Assembly: GCA_019358975.1 (NCBI GenBank)
Contig: JAHHIL010000011.1
Coordinates: 1 to 64,000 of the forward strand
Direction of reading: 5' to 3'
From: Trichocoleus desertorum ATA4-8-CV12
Lineage (GTDB): Bacteria; Cyanobacteriota; Cyanobacteriia; FACHB-46
DNA length: 64,000 bases
In this document: in pieces, positions 1 through 7,680 of the stretch
Position numbering within the stretch: position 1 is the first letter of the stretch
Layout of the letters: the number at the start of each line of letters is the position of its first letter
Notes under the pieces: model-generated
Told to the model about the DNA's origin: nothing
Database searches by the model: none
The model's input: the letters and a program-made list of their open reading frames with translations, nothing else
Position numbers and translations under genes: made by a program

Positions 1-2
1 TT

Positions 3-65
3 GTTAATTGCGGGGCTGGTAAGTTCTCGCGTCGAACATAGTTCACCTACCGCCCCACAATTAAC
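3..65. repeat. Imperfect inverted repeat at window edge
   Basis: Arms at 3-15 and 53-65 are complementary over 13 bp with one mismatch (GTTAATTGCGGGG against CCCCACAATTAAC). A smaller GTTC/GAAC stem lies inside the loop. It sits beyond the 3' end of the HD-domain gene. It may be a terminator, a small structured RNA or the edge of a repeat element; the window edge cuts off the context. Confidence 0.4.
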
Positions 66-76
66 GCGCCATTCAT

Positions 77-106
77 CTCACACCAAATCGAAGATTATGG
101 TGTGAG
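77..106. terminator. Hairpin downstream of the HD-domain gene
   Basis: CTCACACCA (77-85) and TGGTGTGAG (98-106) pair perfectly, and the inner AATC/GATT pairs extend the stem. It starts ten bases past the stop of the minus-strand HD gene. The minus-strand side has no T-run, while the plus-strand side is followed by a modest T-rich stretch. Termination is therefore plausible but not proven, and its direction is uncertain. Confidence 0.45.
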
Positions 107-115
107 GCTTTTGTC

Positions 116-1330
116 TTATCCAGCTAAGGGTGATAAGTCACTAATTTCTTGTAAGCCCACTGCGGTTTGTAATTTAATACCCCGTTGATAGAGCGTGTAA
201 CCACGGCTACGAGCAACACGGATGCCAGTGTAGTGAGTAGGGCTGAAACCTGCTTGAGCGAGCCAAAGCGATACCTGTTGCATCAAATTTTCTTGCTCAG
301 TGAGATTTAAGCCAGAAATATCTAGAGCTTTAAGGAGATCGCGATCGAGGAAACGACGGCACAAATCTGCTAACACCGGATCAGCAGAATGCTGCCAACG
401 CTGTAGGTGGTAGGTTAGTACACCATCATCAGCAGCCAAGTATTGGGCAAGTGGCAACACCTCTGCTAGAGCATTGCCCTGAGAATCCGTTTTTCCTACT
501 GTCCTCGCTTGAGTAAGCCAAGCCGCAACGGTGTCATCTGCTGCGATGTCGCCCAAAGCAAATTGCTCACAGGCACGTCTAAAAGCATGTTCCAACACCC
601 AAGTTGCAGCAATGTTTTTAGGATGGTTGTAAACCTGGGCGTACATGAAGTAGCGCACGATCAAATAATGCTCGATCGCGGCCATACCTTTGCGAGCGAC
701 AACCAACTGCTGGCTTACAGGGTCATAGCTTAGTGCCATCAAAATGCGATCGAGGTCGAGCTTACCGTAGGAAGTACCCGTGAAGTAGCTATCACGCATT
801 AAGTAGTCAAGGCGATCGCAGTCGAGTTGGCTGGAGACTAACTGCCAGACAAAAGCAACAGGATATTTCTTCAAGTAGACCTGCTCTAGGCTGTCTAGCA
901 GACTAGGGTCAAAGTGGTCTAAAAGTCGGCGGACAGGAGCAGATTCTCGCAAGATCCGCCTGGTCCAAGCCTCATGGTGATTACCAAAAATCTCTTCGCT
1001 GGTGTGGCTAAAGGGGCCATGCCCAATGTCATGCAGCAACGCCGCACACAGAACAATGGGGCGATAGGGTTGCACCTGGGGATAACGTTTGGCAATGCGA
1101 TCGAACACTCGTCGCGCGATCGCCATTACTCCCAAAGAATGGGTAAAGCGAGAACCTTCGGCCCCATGAAAGGTGAGACTAGCAGGGCCGAGTTGACGAA
1201 TCCGGCGCAACCGCTGAAAGGCAGGTGTATCAATCAGGCGAATTAGTAAAGCTTCGGTTGGATCACTGTTATCCAACGCGATCGCCCCATGCAAGGGGTC
1301 ATGGTAAGTGCGGCTAGAATTAGGCAGCAC
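116..1330 (-). CDS. HD-domain phosphohydrolase
   Basis: 404 aa. The protein has the full HD superfamily signature: RFTHSLGVM with His64, then LLHDIGHGPFSHT with the His100-Asp101 pair, then a downstream DCDRLDYLMRDSYFTG segment with more metal-binding Asp and His. The start EHDPLHGAI-like region (YHDPLHGAI) and IRQLG match the dGTPase/SAMHD1-like branch, so a nucleotide or deoxynucleotide triphosphohydrolase is likely; the substrate cannot be read from sequence. There is no signal peptide, so it is cytosolic. The start codon lies inside the last codons of the upstream ctpA gene (11 bp overlap), which suggests co-transcription in the order ctpA then HD. A later start would remove the overlap but would cut into the conserved N-terminus. 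Confidence 0.88.
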   Translation of the reverse strand: MLPNSSRTYHDPLHGAIALDNSDPTEALLIRLIDTPAFQRLRRIRQLGPASLTFHGAEGSRFTHSLGVMAIARRVFDRIAKRYPQVQPYRPIVLCAALLHDIGHGPFSHTSEEIFGNHHEAWTRRILRESAPVRRLLDHFDPSLLDSLEQVYLKKYPVAFVWQLVSSQLDCDRLDYLMRDSYFTGTSYGKLDLDRILMALSYDPVSQQLVVARKGMAAIEHYLIVRYFMYAQVYNHPKNIAATWVLEHAFRRACEQFALGDIAADDTVAAWLTQARTVGKTDSQGNALAEVLPLAQYLAADDGVLTYHLQRWQHSADPVLADLCRRFLDRDLLKALDISGLNLTEQENLMQQVSLWLAQAGFSPTHYTGIRVARSRGYTLYQRGIKLQTAVGLQEISDLSPLAG

Positions 1331-2555
1331 CCGCCAACACGGAACGCTGAGTCAGTAATTCTACAGCCGCTTGATACTGTTGATCCTGCTCGGTAGCAAC
1401 TTGGTCGCGGGTAATAGCTTCGAGCGGCACCACGCGATCGGGGGTAATGCCCAACTTATTGATGTCTTGGTGATTCGGAGTCTCATACTTAGCCACCGTC
1501 ACCGCTAAGCCAGAGCCATCCGAGAGTTCAAATAACGACTGAATTAAACCCTTGCCAAAGGTTTTTTCACCTACTAACTCGGCGCGACCATTGTCTTGCA
1601 ATGCTCCTGCCAAAATTTCACTCGCACTCGCAGTGCCTTGATTCACCAAGACAACAAGTGGATCTTGAGTGAGCGCGGGGCCATTCGCTTCAAAACTATC
1701 TTGAATCCCTTGGCGATTCACAGTGTAGACGATGGTACCGGAGTTCAGCCACAAGCGAGCAATCTCCACGCCAGCTTGCAGCAAACCACCAGGATTGTTA
1801 CGGAGATCGAGAATGTAGCCCTCTGCTCCTTGATCTTCTAAGCGATGGACAGCCTTGGCTAATTCCACAGTGGCATTGGCATTGAACTGATTGAGACGGA
1901 TGTAACCAACAGGAGGGCGCTCAGGTAACTTGCGTAGCTGAGCATAAACCGGATTAATCGCAATGCGATCGCGTACCACTGAAATATCCAGCTCAGACTC
2001 CCCTGCTCTCGCTACCGTCAAGATCACGCGGCTGCCAATGGGTCCGCGCATCCTCTCAGCCGCTTCATCTAGAGTCAACTTAGCCGTAGCAACACCATCA
2101 ATGCGTGAGATGCGATCGGCAGGGCGAATACCCGCTTGCTCGGCTGGAGAACTTTCAAGCGGCGCGATCACCTTTAACTCACTCGTTTCTGGATCAAGCG
2201 CAATCTGCAAGCCAACTCCAGTCAACTCACCAGAAGTGTTGGTTTGTAAGCTGCGGTATTGATCGGGTCGCAACAGCCGGGTAAAGGGATCGTTCAAGCT
2301 TGCCAGCATTTGCTGAATCGTTTCATAGGCAGCTTCGCGATTGTCAAGTGGACGGCTGAGGACTTGCTGACGGAGCGATCGCCAATTTTGATGATTGAAG
2401 GACTCATCGACATAAGAGCGATTCACAATCCGCCAAACTTCATTTACCAATCGCTGCTCCTCACTAAAAGCCCAAGCTGGAGTAGACCAACTCAACATCA
2501 CCACAATTGGCACTATCAGCAACAACCCAATCTGAGCAATCCACTTTTTTTGCAT
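1320..2555 (-). CDS. ctpA: Carboxyl-terminal processing protease CtpA (S41)
   Basis: 411 aa. An N-terminal signal peptide (hydrophobic residues 9-22, then AWA-F) sends it to the lumen or periplasm. A PDZ domain spans about 108-190. The S41 protease domain follows, with catalytic Ser310 in GTASASEI and Lys335 in KTFGKG; the 25-residue Ser-Lys spacing matches plant and bacterial D1-processing proteases. In cyanobacteria this enzyme removes the short C-terminal extension of D1 so that the manganese cluster can assemble. Its likely substrate, psbA, is at 53.7 kb in this window and carries such an extension. Cyanobacteria have several S41 paralogues (CtpA, B, C). The CtpA assignment is based on overall resemblance to D1 protease and is likely but not certain. 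Confidence 0.85.
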   Translation of the reverse strand: MQKKWIAQIGLLLIVPIVVMLSWSTPAWAFSEEQRLVNEVWRIVNRSYVDESFNHQNWRSLRQQVLSRPLDNREAAYETIQQMLASLNDPFTRLLRPDQYRSLQTNTSGELTGVGLQIALDPETSELKVIAPLESSPAEQAGIRPADRISRIDGVATAKLTLDEAAERMRGPIGSRVILTVARAGESELDISVVRDRIAINPVYAQLRKLPERPPVGYIRLNQFNANATVELAKAVHRLEDQGAEGYILDLRNNPGGLLQAGVEIARLWLNSGTIVYTVNRQGIQDSFEANGPALTQDPLVVLVNQGTASASEILAGALQDNGRAELVGEKTFGKGLIQSLFELSDGSGLAVTVAKYETPNHQDINKLGITPDRVVPLEAITRDQVATEQDQQYQAAVELLTQRSVLAGAA

Positions 2556-3162
2556 GGCACCGAATCTTAGCTTTACTCACCACTACTATTGTTCTGTCAC
2601 CACTGTTCTATCAACTATCAACTTTAATGGGTGTGCTTGCATGAGTGCTATGTAGAGCCCCGCACCTAGCAAAATACACTTAACATCCCCCTACTCTGTC
2701 ACTCTAACTTTTCTGTCACCACAGCTGCGAGAGATTTAGCTGCTAACCAAATCCCTCCCGTCTTCAGCCATCCCGGCATGAAATCCTCTTCTGGTCTATG
2801 TTACATTTTTTATAGACTCCTATGAGTTAGCCCATCCATTTAGCCCAAATTAGCTCCAAGGACTGCCACCTAATTCCCATTTGGGGAAGCTTCACCCAAG
2901 CAACGAGCTGATGGCGATTCAGGAGGCAACCTGACAGCTTTTTAATAGCACACTAGTGTGGTCACACTAGAATGGATAGAACATCTGAACTCAATAAGCT
3001 CAGGCTAGATCAGCCGCAATCTAGTGTTCTGTAATTATTGGGAGCCTCTCAGAAGATTCTTTGGATAAGCAGCTGACTAAAGCCGATGCCCAAGATTCTC
3101 TTTCTTCTGAGAGACTAGAAAAGGTCACAAACAGCAATACATGTTTTAGGAACTCTTGCTCT
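2556..3162. other. Divergent intergenic region ctpA/petB
   Basis: About 600 bp separate two divergent photosynthesis-related genes and should hold both promoters. I see no gene or RNA in it. The clearest element is a perfect 8-bp palindrome at 2953-2970. A related half, CTAGTGT, recurs at about 3022. Confidence 0.6.
2953..2970. promoter_or_regulatory. Palindromic operator candidate upstream of petB
   Basis: CTAGTGTG, two bases, then CACACTAG: a perfect dyad about 190 bp before the petB start. Its form is that of a dimeric regulator's binding site. I do not recognise the regulator. Confidence 0.4.
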
Positions 3163-3810
3163 ATGGCAAAAGTGTACGACTGGTTTGAGGAACGCCTTGA
3201 GATTCAGGCCCTCGCTGATGACGTCACCAGCAAATACGTACCTCCCCACGTCAATATCTTCTACTGTCTGGGTGGCATTACCCTGACTTGCTTCTTGATC
3301 CAGTTCGCGACTGGATTTGCAATGACGTTCTACTATAAGCCAACCGTAACTGATGCTTTTGCTTCAGTTCAGTACCTGATGACAGATGTCAACTTTGGTT
3401 GGCTGATCCGCTCCATCCACCGCTGGTCTGCCAGCATGATGGTGCTGATGATGATTCTGCACGTCTTCCGGGTTTATCTTACTGGTGGTTTCAAAAAGCC
3501 TCGTGAGCTGACCTGGGTGACAGGTGTAATTTTGGCCGTAATCACCGTTTCTTTTGGTGTAACGGGCTACTCCCTGCCTTGGGACCAAGTTGGTTACTGG
3601 GCTGTCAAGATCGTTTCTGGCGTCCCTGAAGCCATCCCAGTCGTAGGCCCCTTTATCGTTGAGCTAATTCGCGGTAGTAGCAGCGTGAGCCAAGCAACCT
3701 TGACACGCTTTTACAGCTTACACACCTTTGTTTTGCCTTGGTTGATTGCAGTATTTATGCTGCTGCACTTCCTCATGATCCGCAAGCAAGGAATCTCTGG
3801 TCCTTTGTAA
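3163..3810 (+). CDS. petB: Cytochrome b6
   Basis: 215 aa, the usual length. This is the b-type cytochrome of the thylakoid cytochrome b6f complex, carrying electrons between the plastoquinol oxidation and reduction sites. The heme ligands are all in place: His86 with His187 and His100 with His202. Cys35 is the attachment site of the extra c-type heme (ci). The reading frame stays open about 34 codons upstream to a TTG at 3061, but homologues begin at [14 protein letters not shown], so the ATG at 3163 is the right start. petD follows after 139 bp in the same direction, giving the usual petBD pair, with an intrinsic terminator after petD. Confidence 0.98.
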   Translation: MAKVYDWFEERLEIQALADDVTSKYVPPHVNIFYCLGGITLTCFLIQFATGFAMTFYYKPTVTDAFASVQYLMTDVNFGWLIRSIHRWSASMMVLMMILHVFRVYLTGGFKKPRELTWVTGVILAVITVSFGVTGYSLPWDQVGYWAVKIVSGVPEAIPVVGPFIVELIRGSSSVSQATLTRFYSLHTFVLPWLIAVFMLLHFLMIRKQGISGPL

Positions 3811-3949
3811 GCACCTTGTAAGCAGTTCACAGCCAGTCTTCACAGTTTGCTCAAAGCACTTATACTAGGCTATTAACAATAGCTCAAGTCTAATTGCTGT
3901 CTCGTTCTCTACCTGCTGACTTCAGAATAAAGGAGAGCACTTTTACATC

Positions 3950-4432
3950 ATGGCAACGCTTAAAAAACCGGATCTTAGCGATCCACAGCTTCGCGCCAAA
4001 CTTGCCAAGGGGATGGGCCATAACTACTATGGTGAACCCGCTTGGCCTAACGACTTGCTTTACATCTTCCCAGTTGTAATTGCAGGTACGATCGCCCTCT
4101 GCGTTGGTTTGGCAGTGCTTGACCCAGCTTTGGTGGGTGAGCCTGCAAACCCTTTTGCCACTCCTCTGGAAATTTTGCCTGAGTGGTATTTCTATCCCGT
4201 CTTCCAAATCCTCCGCATTCTTCCTAACAAGCTGTTGGGAATTGTGTGTATGGGTGCAATTCCTTTGGGCCTCATGCTTGTTCCTTTCATTGAGAACGTG
4301 AACAAGTTCCAAAACCCCTTCCGCCGTCCCGTTGCTACCACCATCTTTTTGTTTGGTACTTTGGTGACTCTGTGGCTAGGAATTGGGGCCACATTCCCTA
4401 TCGACAAGTCTCTGACTTTAGGTCTGTTCTAA
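3950..4432 (+). CDS. petD: Cytochrome b6f complex subunit IV
   Basis: 160 aa, the family's usual length. It corresponds to the C-terminal part of mitochondrial cytochrome b, has three membrane helices, and forms part of the quinol oxidation site. The conserved PEWY motif is at residues 77-80, followed by [16 protein letters not shown] is placed upstream of the ATG as a ribosome binding site. It forms an operon with petB. Confidence 0.98.
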   Translation: MATLKKPDLSDPQLRAKLAKGMGHNYYGEPAWPNDLLYIFPVVIAGTIALCVGLAVLDPALVGEPANPFATPLEILPEWYFYPVFQILRILPNKLLGIVCMGAIPLGLMLVPFIENVNKFQNPFRRPVATTIFLFGTLVTLWLGIGATFPIDKSLTLGLF

Positions 4433-4452
4433 AAGAGCCCCAGGCTCAACTC

Positions 4453-4524
4453 AACGCCTGCTTGTTCTTCCACGGTGCTAACCGATTGCACTAGGGAGAA
4501 CAAAGCAGGCGTTATTATTTTAGG
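4453..4524 (+). terminator. Intrinsic terminator of petBD
   Basis: AACGCCTGCTTGTTCT (4453-4468) pairs with AGAACAAAGCAGGCGTT (4497-4513) with one bulged base, and is followed by ATTATTTTAG. It lies just past the petD stop. Confidence 0.8.
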
Positions 4525-4554
4525 TACCTTTTATCTGCCGCTCGATCCTTGGGC

Positions 4555-4980
4555 ATGTTGCAGCAAGACCACTTAACCGTCCCCAGCGACTTGACTGTTT
4601 TAACCGAGATCCAACAGTGGTTTGAACGATTTTGTCGCCAATTTCTACCTCAGCTGGCTTGGTCCGATCACCAGCTATATCGCCTGACTTTAGCGATCGC
4701 CGAAGGATTCACGAATGCAGTCCGTCATGCCCATCAGGACTTACCGCCTGAAACCGCAATCGATATCCATTTAGCACTTTGGGACGATCGCCTAGAAATT
4801 CAGATTTGGGATTATGGTCAACCTTTTAATCCAGATGTTTTAGAGGAGCCGAAGCCTGGAACGCTACGAGAAGGGGGCTATGGCTGGTTCTTACTGCGAC
4901 GCTTGGCAGATCGAGCCACCTATGAGCGATCGCCGGATGGGCGCAATTGTCTTTTGATCGTCAAGTACAAAGTGCGGTAG
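4555..4980 (+). CDS. Anti-sigma regulatory factor (RsbW-type kinase)
   Basis: 141 aa. It is a stand-alone HATPase_c_2 domain: the N box is AIAEGFTNAVRHAH, the G1 region is DRLEIQIWDYGQPF, and the G2 region is EGGYGWFLLRRLAD. Such proteins bind ATP and phosphorylate anti-sigma antagonists of the SpoIIAA/RsbV kind, or sequester a sigma factor. The partner is not encoded nearby. I chose the ATG at 4555 over a TTG two codons earlier. A weak ACCCT/AGGGT stem at 4981-5001 may end the transcript. Confidence 0.85.
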   Translation: MLQQDHLTVPSDLTVLTEIQQWFERFCRQFLPQLAWSDHQLYRLTLAIAEGFTNAVRHAHQDLPPETAIDIHLALWDDRLEIQIWDYGQPFNPDVLEEPKPGTLREGGYGWFLLRRLADRATYERSPDGRNCLLIVKYKVR

Positions 4981-5030
4981 ACCCTAGTTTGAGACCAGGG
5001 TTTATAAAGCTCTGCCCCAAGTTCCGCCAC

Positions 5031-5071
5031 CGCTTCAAAAAGATTAGATTAATCTAGGTGGTTTTTGAGCG
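5031..5071. repeat. Hairpin between anti-sigma and glycosyltransferase genes
   Basis: CGCTTCAAAAA (5031-5041) pairs with TTTTTGAGCG (5062-5071) with one bulge, and AGATTAATCT inside is itself a palindrome. It may end the upstream transcript. No function is assigned. Confidence 0.35.
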
Positions 5072-5243
5072 CATCCAAACTAGTTATTTGCTAGGATTTG
5101 GCAGCAATATTGATTGATTAAAGACTAAGCAAACTGAGTATTTAATCAGCTTTTATGGTGGTAAGGCTTCTAGCCCTAAAAATTTGGGTGCGAAAACTGC
5201 AAATGCTTATGGGGAGCGGAGTCACTTGCTCCGGTTATGATGG

Positions 5244-6509
5244 ATGACTGGAAGTTGCCATTTACCTGATATCTTAGCGGTCAAGCCTGAAGTCAAAGTC
5301 ACAAAATTGGAGCCTACTACGACTAAAAACACTCGCCACGTCTTCGTATTTCTAGAAATTTTTGCTTGCGAAGGTGGCATTCAATCCTACATAAAGGACG
5401 TTCTAAAGTCTTACGCAGACTTGGTGGAGCCATCAGGTCAAGAGATGGCTTGGCCTTATCAAGCCGATGTATTTTTATTGCGGGATGGGCCAGAATACCA
5501 CAATCCTCTGGAACCCAGTCCACTCGGCTTCCATTATTTCAAAACCCATCCCCCCGCCTTAGGACGCATTAAATTAGCAGCTCAGTTGTTGGCTTACCTG
5601 CTGCGCTATCGTCCGGAGCGCGTTTTTTGTGGTCATATCAATCTTGCACCGCTAATTCAGGCGCTATGCCAACCACTAGGCATTCCCTACACGGTCTTGA
5701 CCTACGGCAAAGAATTTTGGGTTAAGCTACCAACCCATGAGCAAAAAGCTCTACAGCAGGCAACTACTATTTGGACGATTAGCCGCTATAGCCGCGATCG
5801 CGCCTGTGAGGTGAATGGGCTAGACCCAGAACGAGTCAAACTGCTCCCTTGCATTGTTGATGGTGATGCTTTTACCCCTGGCCCTAAAAACCCAGCGCTA
5901 GTGGAAAAATACGGCTTGGCTGGAGCGAAAGTGCTGATGACCGTAGCGCGGCTTTGGAAGGGCGACAAGTACAAAGGGGTAGATGTGACGATTCAAGCTT
6001 TGCCCGCGATCGCTGAAGTATTTCCGCAGGTGAAATATTTGGTGATTGGTCGTGGTGATGACCAACCTCGTCTAGCTCAGCTCGCTCAAGATTTGGGTGT
6101 GGCGGAGCGGGTGGTATTTGCAGGCTTTGTACCGACTCAAGATTTAGTCGAACATTACCGCTTGGCTGATGCCTATGTCATGCCGTCACAGGAAGGTTTT
6201 GGCATTGTCTACCTGGAAGCAATGGCTTGTGGGGTGCCTGTGGTAGCAGGAGATGCAGATGGTTCTGCGGACCCTTTACAAGATGGCAAACTCGGTTGGC
6301 AAGTGCCTCACCGCGACTCAGAGGCAGTAGCAGCCGCCTGTATTGAACTTTTACGCAATACTGAAACTGCAGCAGAATCCCGCGATCGCCGCTGTGATGG
6401 GGTCTGGTTGCGCCAAGAAGCTTTGTCTCTGTTTGGAGCTGAGGCATTGACTCAGCAATTAAAACAATTACTAAGTCCACCCTTAGGGGAGCCATCAAAG
6501 CTATCCTAA
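5244..6509 (+). CDS. Glycosyltransferase family 4 protein
   Basis: 421 aa. It has a GT-B fold as in GT4. The N-terminal acceptor domain holds the GGIQSYIKDVL loop. The donor domain (from about residue 225) begins LMTVARLWKGDKYKGVD and contains the EX7E motif in EGFGIVYLEAMACGVPVVAG, where the acidic pair contacts the nucleotide sugar. GT4 enzymes of this kind build exopolysaccharide, lipopolysaccharide or glycolipids; the sugar and acceptor cannot be read here. The ATG at 5244 has no clear ribosome binding site, and a CGGAG/CTCCG hairpin (5217-5233) ends ten bases before it. The first 25 residues look unconserved, so a later start is possible. Confidence 0.85.
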   Translation: MTGSCHLPDILAVKPEVKVTKLEPTTTKNTRHVFVFLEIFACEGGIQSYIKDVLKSYADLVEPSGQEMAWPYQADVFLLRDGPEYHNPLEPSPLGFHYFKTHPPALGRIKLAAQLLAYLLRYRPERVFCGHINLAPLIQALCQPLGIPYTVLTYGKEFWVKLPTHEQKALQQATTIWTISRYSRDRACEVNGLDPERVKLLPCIVDGDAFTPGPKNPALVEKYGLAGAKVLMTVARLWKGDKYKGVDVTIQALPAIAEVFPQVKYLVIGRGDDQPRLAQLAQDLGVAERVVFAGFVPTQDLVEHYRLADAYVMPSQEGFGIVYLEAMACGVPVVAGDADGSADPLQDGKLGWQVPHRDSEAVAAACIELLRNTETAAESRDRRCDGVWLRQEALSLFGAEALTQQLKQLLSPPLGEPSKLS

Positions 6510-6543
6510 AAAAAGCGAGAATTGTTGCCTCTAGGAGACTGCT

Positions 6544-6924
6544 GTGAATCAAAACAGCCTCAGAAATTTTCAGTTAACCCTCGCTGGTGCAAGTCGCTGG
6601 CTCCCATTCCTCGCCCTAATCTGGTTGTTAGGATTAGCTGGCTTAGGCTGGTTGGTGAAGTCATTTCTCATCTTAGTGGGGTTCATTTGCCTCGCCCCAG
6701 TCATTGCATTTCTGGGGTTTCGTTGGTGGCTCAAGCGCAATCTAGTGCAAGCTCAATGTCCCGTTTGTGGAACTGAAGTGGCGGGGATCAACCAAACCCA
6801 GATTGAGTGCTCTAGTTGTGGTGAAGCGCTCAAAGTGGAAAAGGGACACCTCAGCCGACTGACTCCCCCTGGAACCATTGATGTCCAAGCGATAGAAGTA
6901 CCCGCTCAACCGATGGATCGCTAG
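6544..6924 (+). CDS. Small membrane protein with zinc-ribbon tail
   Basis: 126 aa, GTG start. Two closely spaced hydrophobic segments (about 17-35 and 39-58) are followed by a cytoplasmic tail with two CxxC pairs, CPVCGTEV and CSSCGEAL, 17 residues apart. This is a zinc-ribbon fold, usual for metal-stabilised protein or nucleic acid contacts. I do not recognise a named family. It starts 34 bp after the glycosyltransferase stop, so the two may be co-transcribed. Confidence 0.7.
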   Translation: MNQNSLRNFQLTLAGASRWLPFLALIWLLGLAGLGWLVKSFLILVGFICLAPVIAFLGFRWWLKRNLVQAQCPVCGTEVAGINQTQIECSSCGEALKVEKGHLSRLTPPGTIDVQAIEVPAQPMDR

Positions 6925-7036
6925 ACTAGGGCGCACTCTGAAGGCGCGTTTCACTGAGGCGATCGCCCCAACCAATGCTTTAATCCATGCCCTAATCAAT
7001 CCGCTAGATCAAACTAGATCAAATCAAACCAGATCA

Positions 7037-7073
7037 AAAAAGTGGACGGTTCTGAGGGAGCCATCCACTTTTT
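7037..7073. terminator. Bidirectional intrinsic terminator
   Basis: AAAAAGTGGA (7037-7046) pairs with TCCACTTTTT (7064-7073), with GGTTC/GAGCC pairing inside. It has an A-run before and a T-run after, so it can serve both the zinc-ribbon gene (plus) and the secreted-protein gene (minus) that converge here. Three AGATCAAA-like copies lie just before it at 7013-7040. Confidence 0.85.
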
Positions 7074-7103
7074 GTGGGTTTAGGGAGTCAAAAACTGCGG
7101 CTG

Positions 7104-7532
7104 TTAAGGATTGGGGGCCTGAGAGATCGAGAGTTGGTAAGCATGCTGCCCTGCGGCCCGATTGCCAACATAGACAGAATAGGTACCAGGAGACCAAAAA
7201 CCAGAGATTTGGGCTGGCTTCTTAGAATAAGTATCCGCTAAAGAACAGAATCGTCCCCCTGGCCCATCAATCACCAGCGTCGGTTGACCTTCACTTTGGA
7301 CGGCAAAGCGCAGATAGGGAACAGCCTGAGTTACCTGAATCACCTGACTGGGAGCTTCACTCACATAGCCGCAATCGCCACTCTTAGTCCCACCCGATGT
7401 GCCCGTAAGCACCTGGGGATCGGGCTTGAAACCTGGAGCAAGAGATAGAGGTTTACCTTGAGCTGTGCCAGCAACTGTCAGAGCTACGACGAGAGCTGTA
7501 GGAACAGCAAACCAATGTTGATATGTCCTCAT
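7104..7532 (-). CDS. Secreted hypothetical protein
   Basis: 142 aa. A signal peptide covers residues 1-26 (VALTVAGTAQG). The mature protein has two Cys (CGY and FCSL), which could form a disulfide, and ends in a beta-rich segment (YLRFAVQSEG, LVIDGPGGRFC, FWSPGTYSVYVGN). The last segment resembles the C-terminal pre-peptidase-like beta-sandwich of secreted proteins. No enzymatic motif is visible. The function is unknown. Confidence 0.65.
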   Translation of the reverse strand: MRTYQHWFAVPTALVVALTVAGTAQGKPLSLAPGFKPDPQVLTGTSGGTKSGDCGYVSEAPSQVIQVTQAVPYLRFAVQSEGQPTLVIDGPGGRFCSLADTYSKKPAQISGFWSPGTYSVYVGNRAAGQHAYQLSISQAPNP

Positions 7533-7680
7533 CTTGCGTCAACCCTCAAAAAGCACGGAGGGCTCCTAACTTCAGTATCCGTAATTTCGGGCAAATTGCG
7601 GAACTGCATGTTCATGTTTCCAAAGTGTCACAGAAGTTTTGTGATTACTGAGGCCGCTACACCCGCAGAAAACCAATGAG

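Noticed and set aside
3061-3162. Longer N-terminus of cytochrome b6
   Set aside because: The extension begins at TTG and is not found in homologues; the ATG at 3163 gives the usual 215-residue protein.
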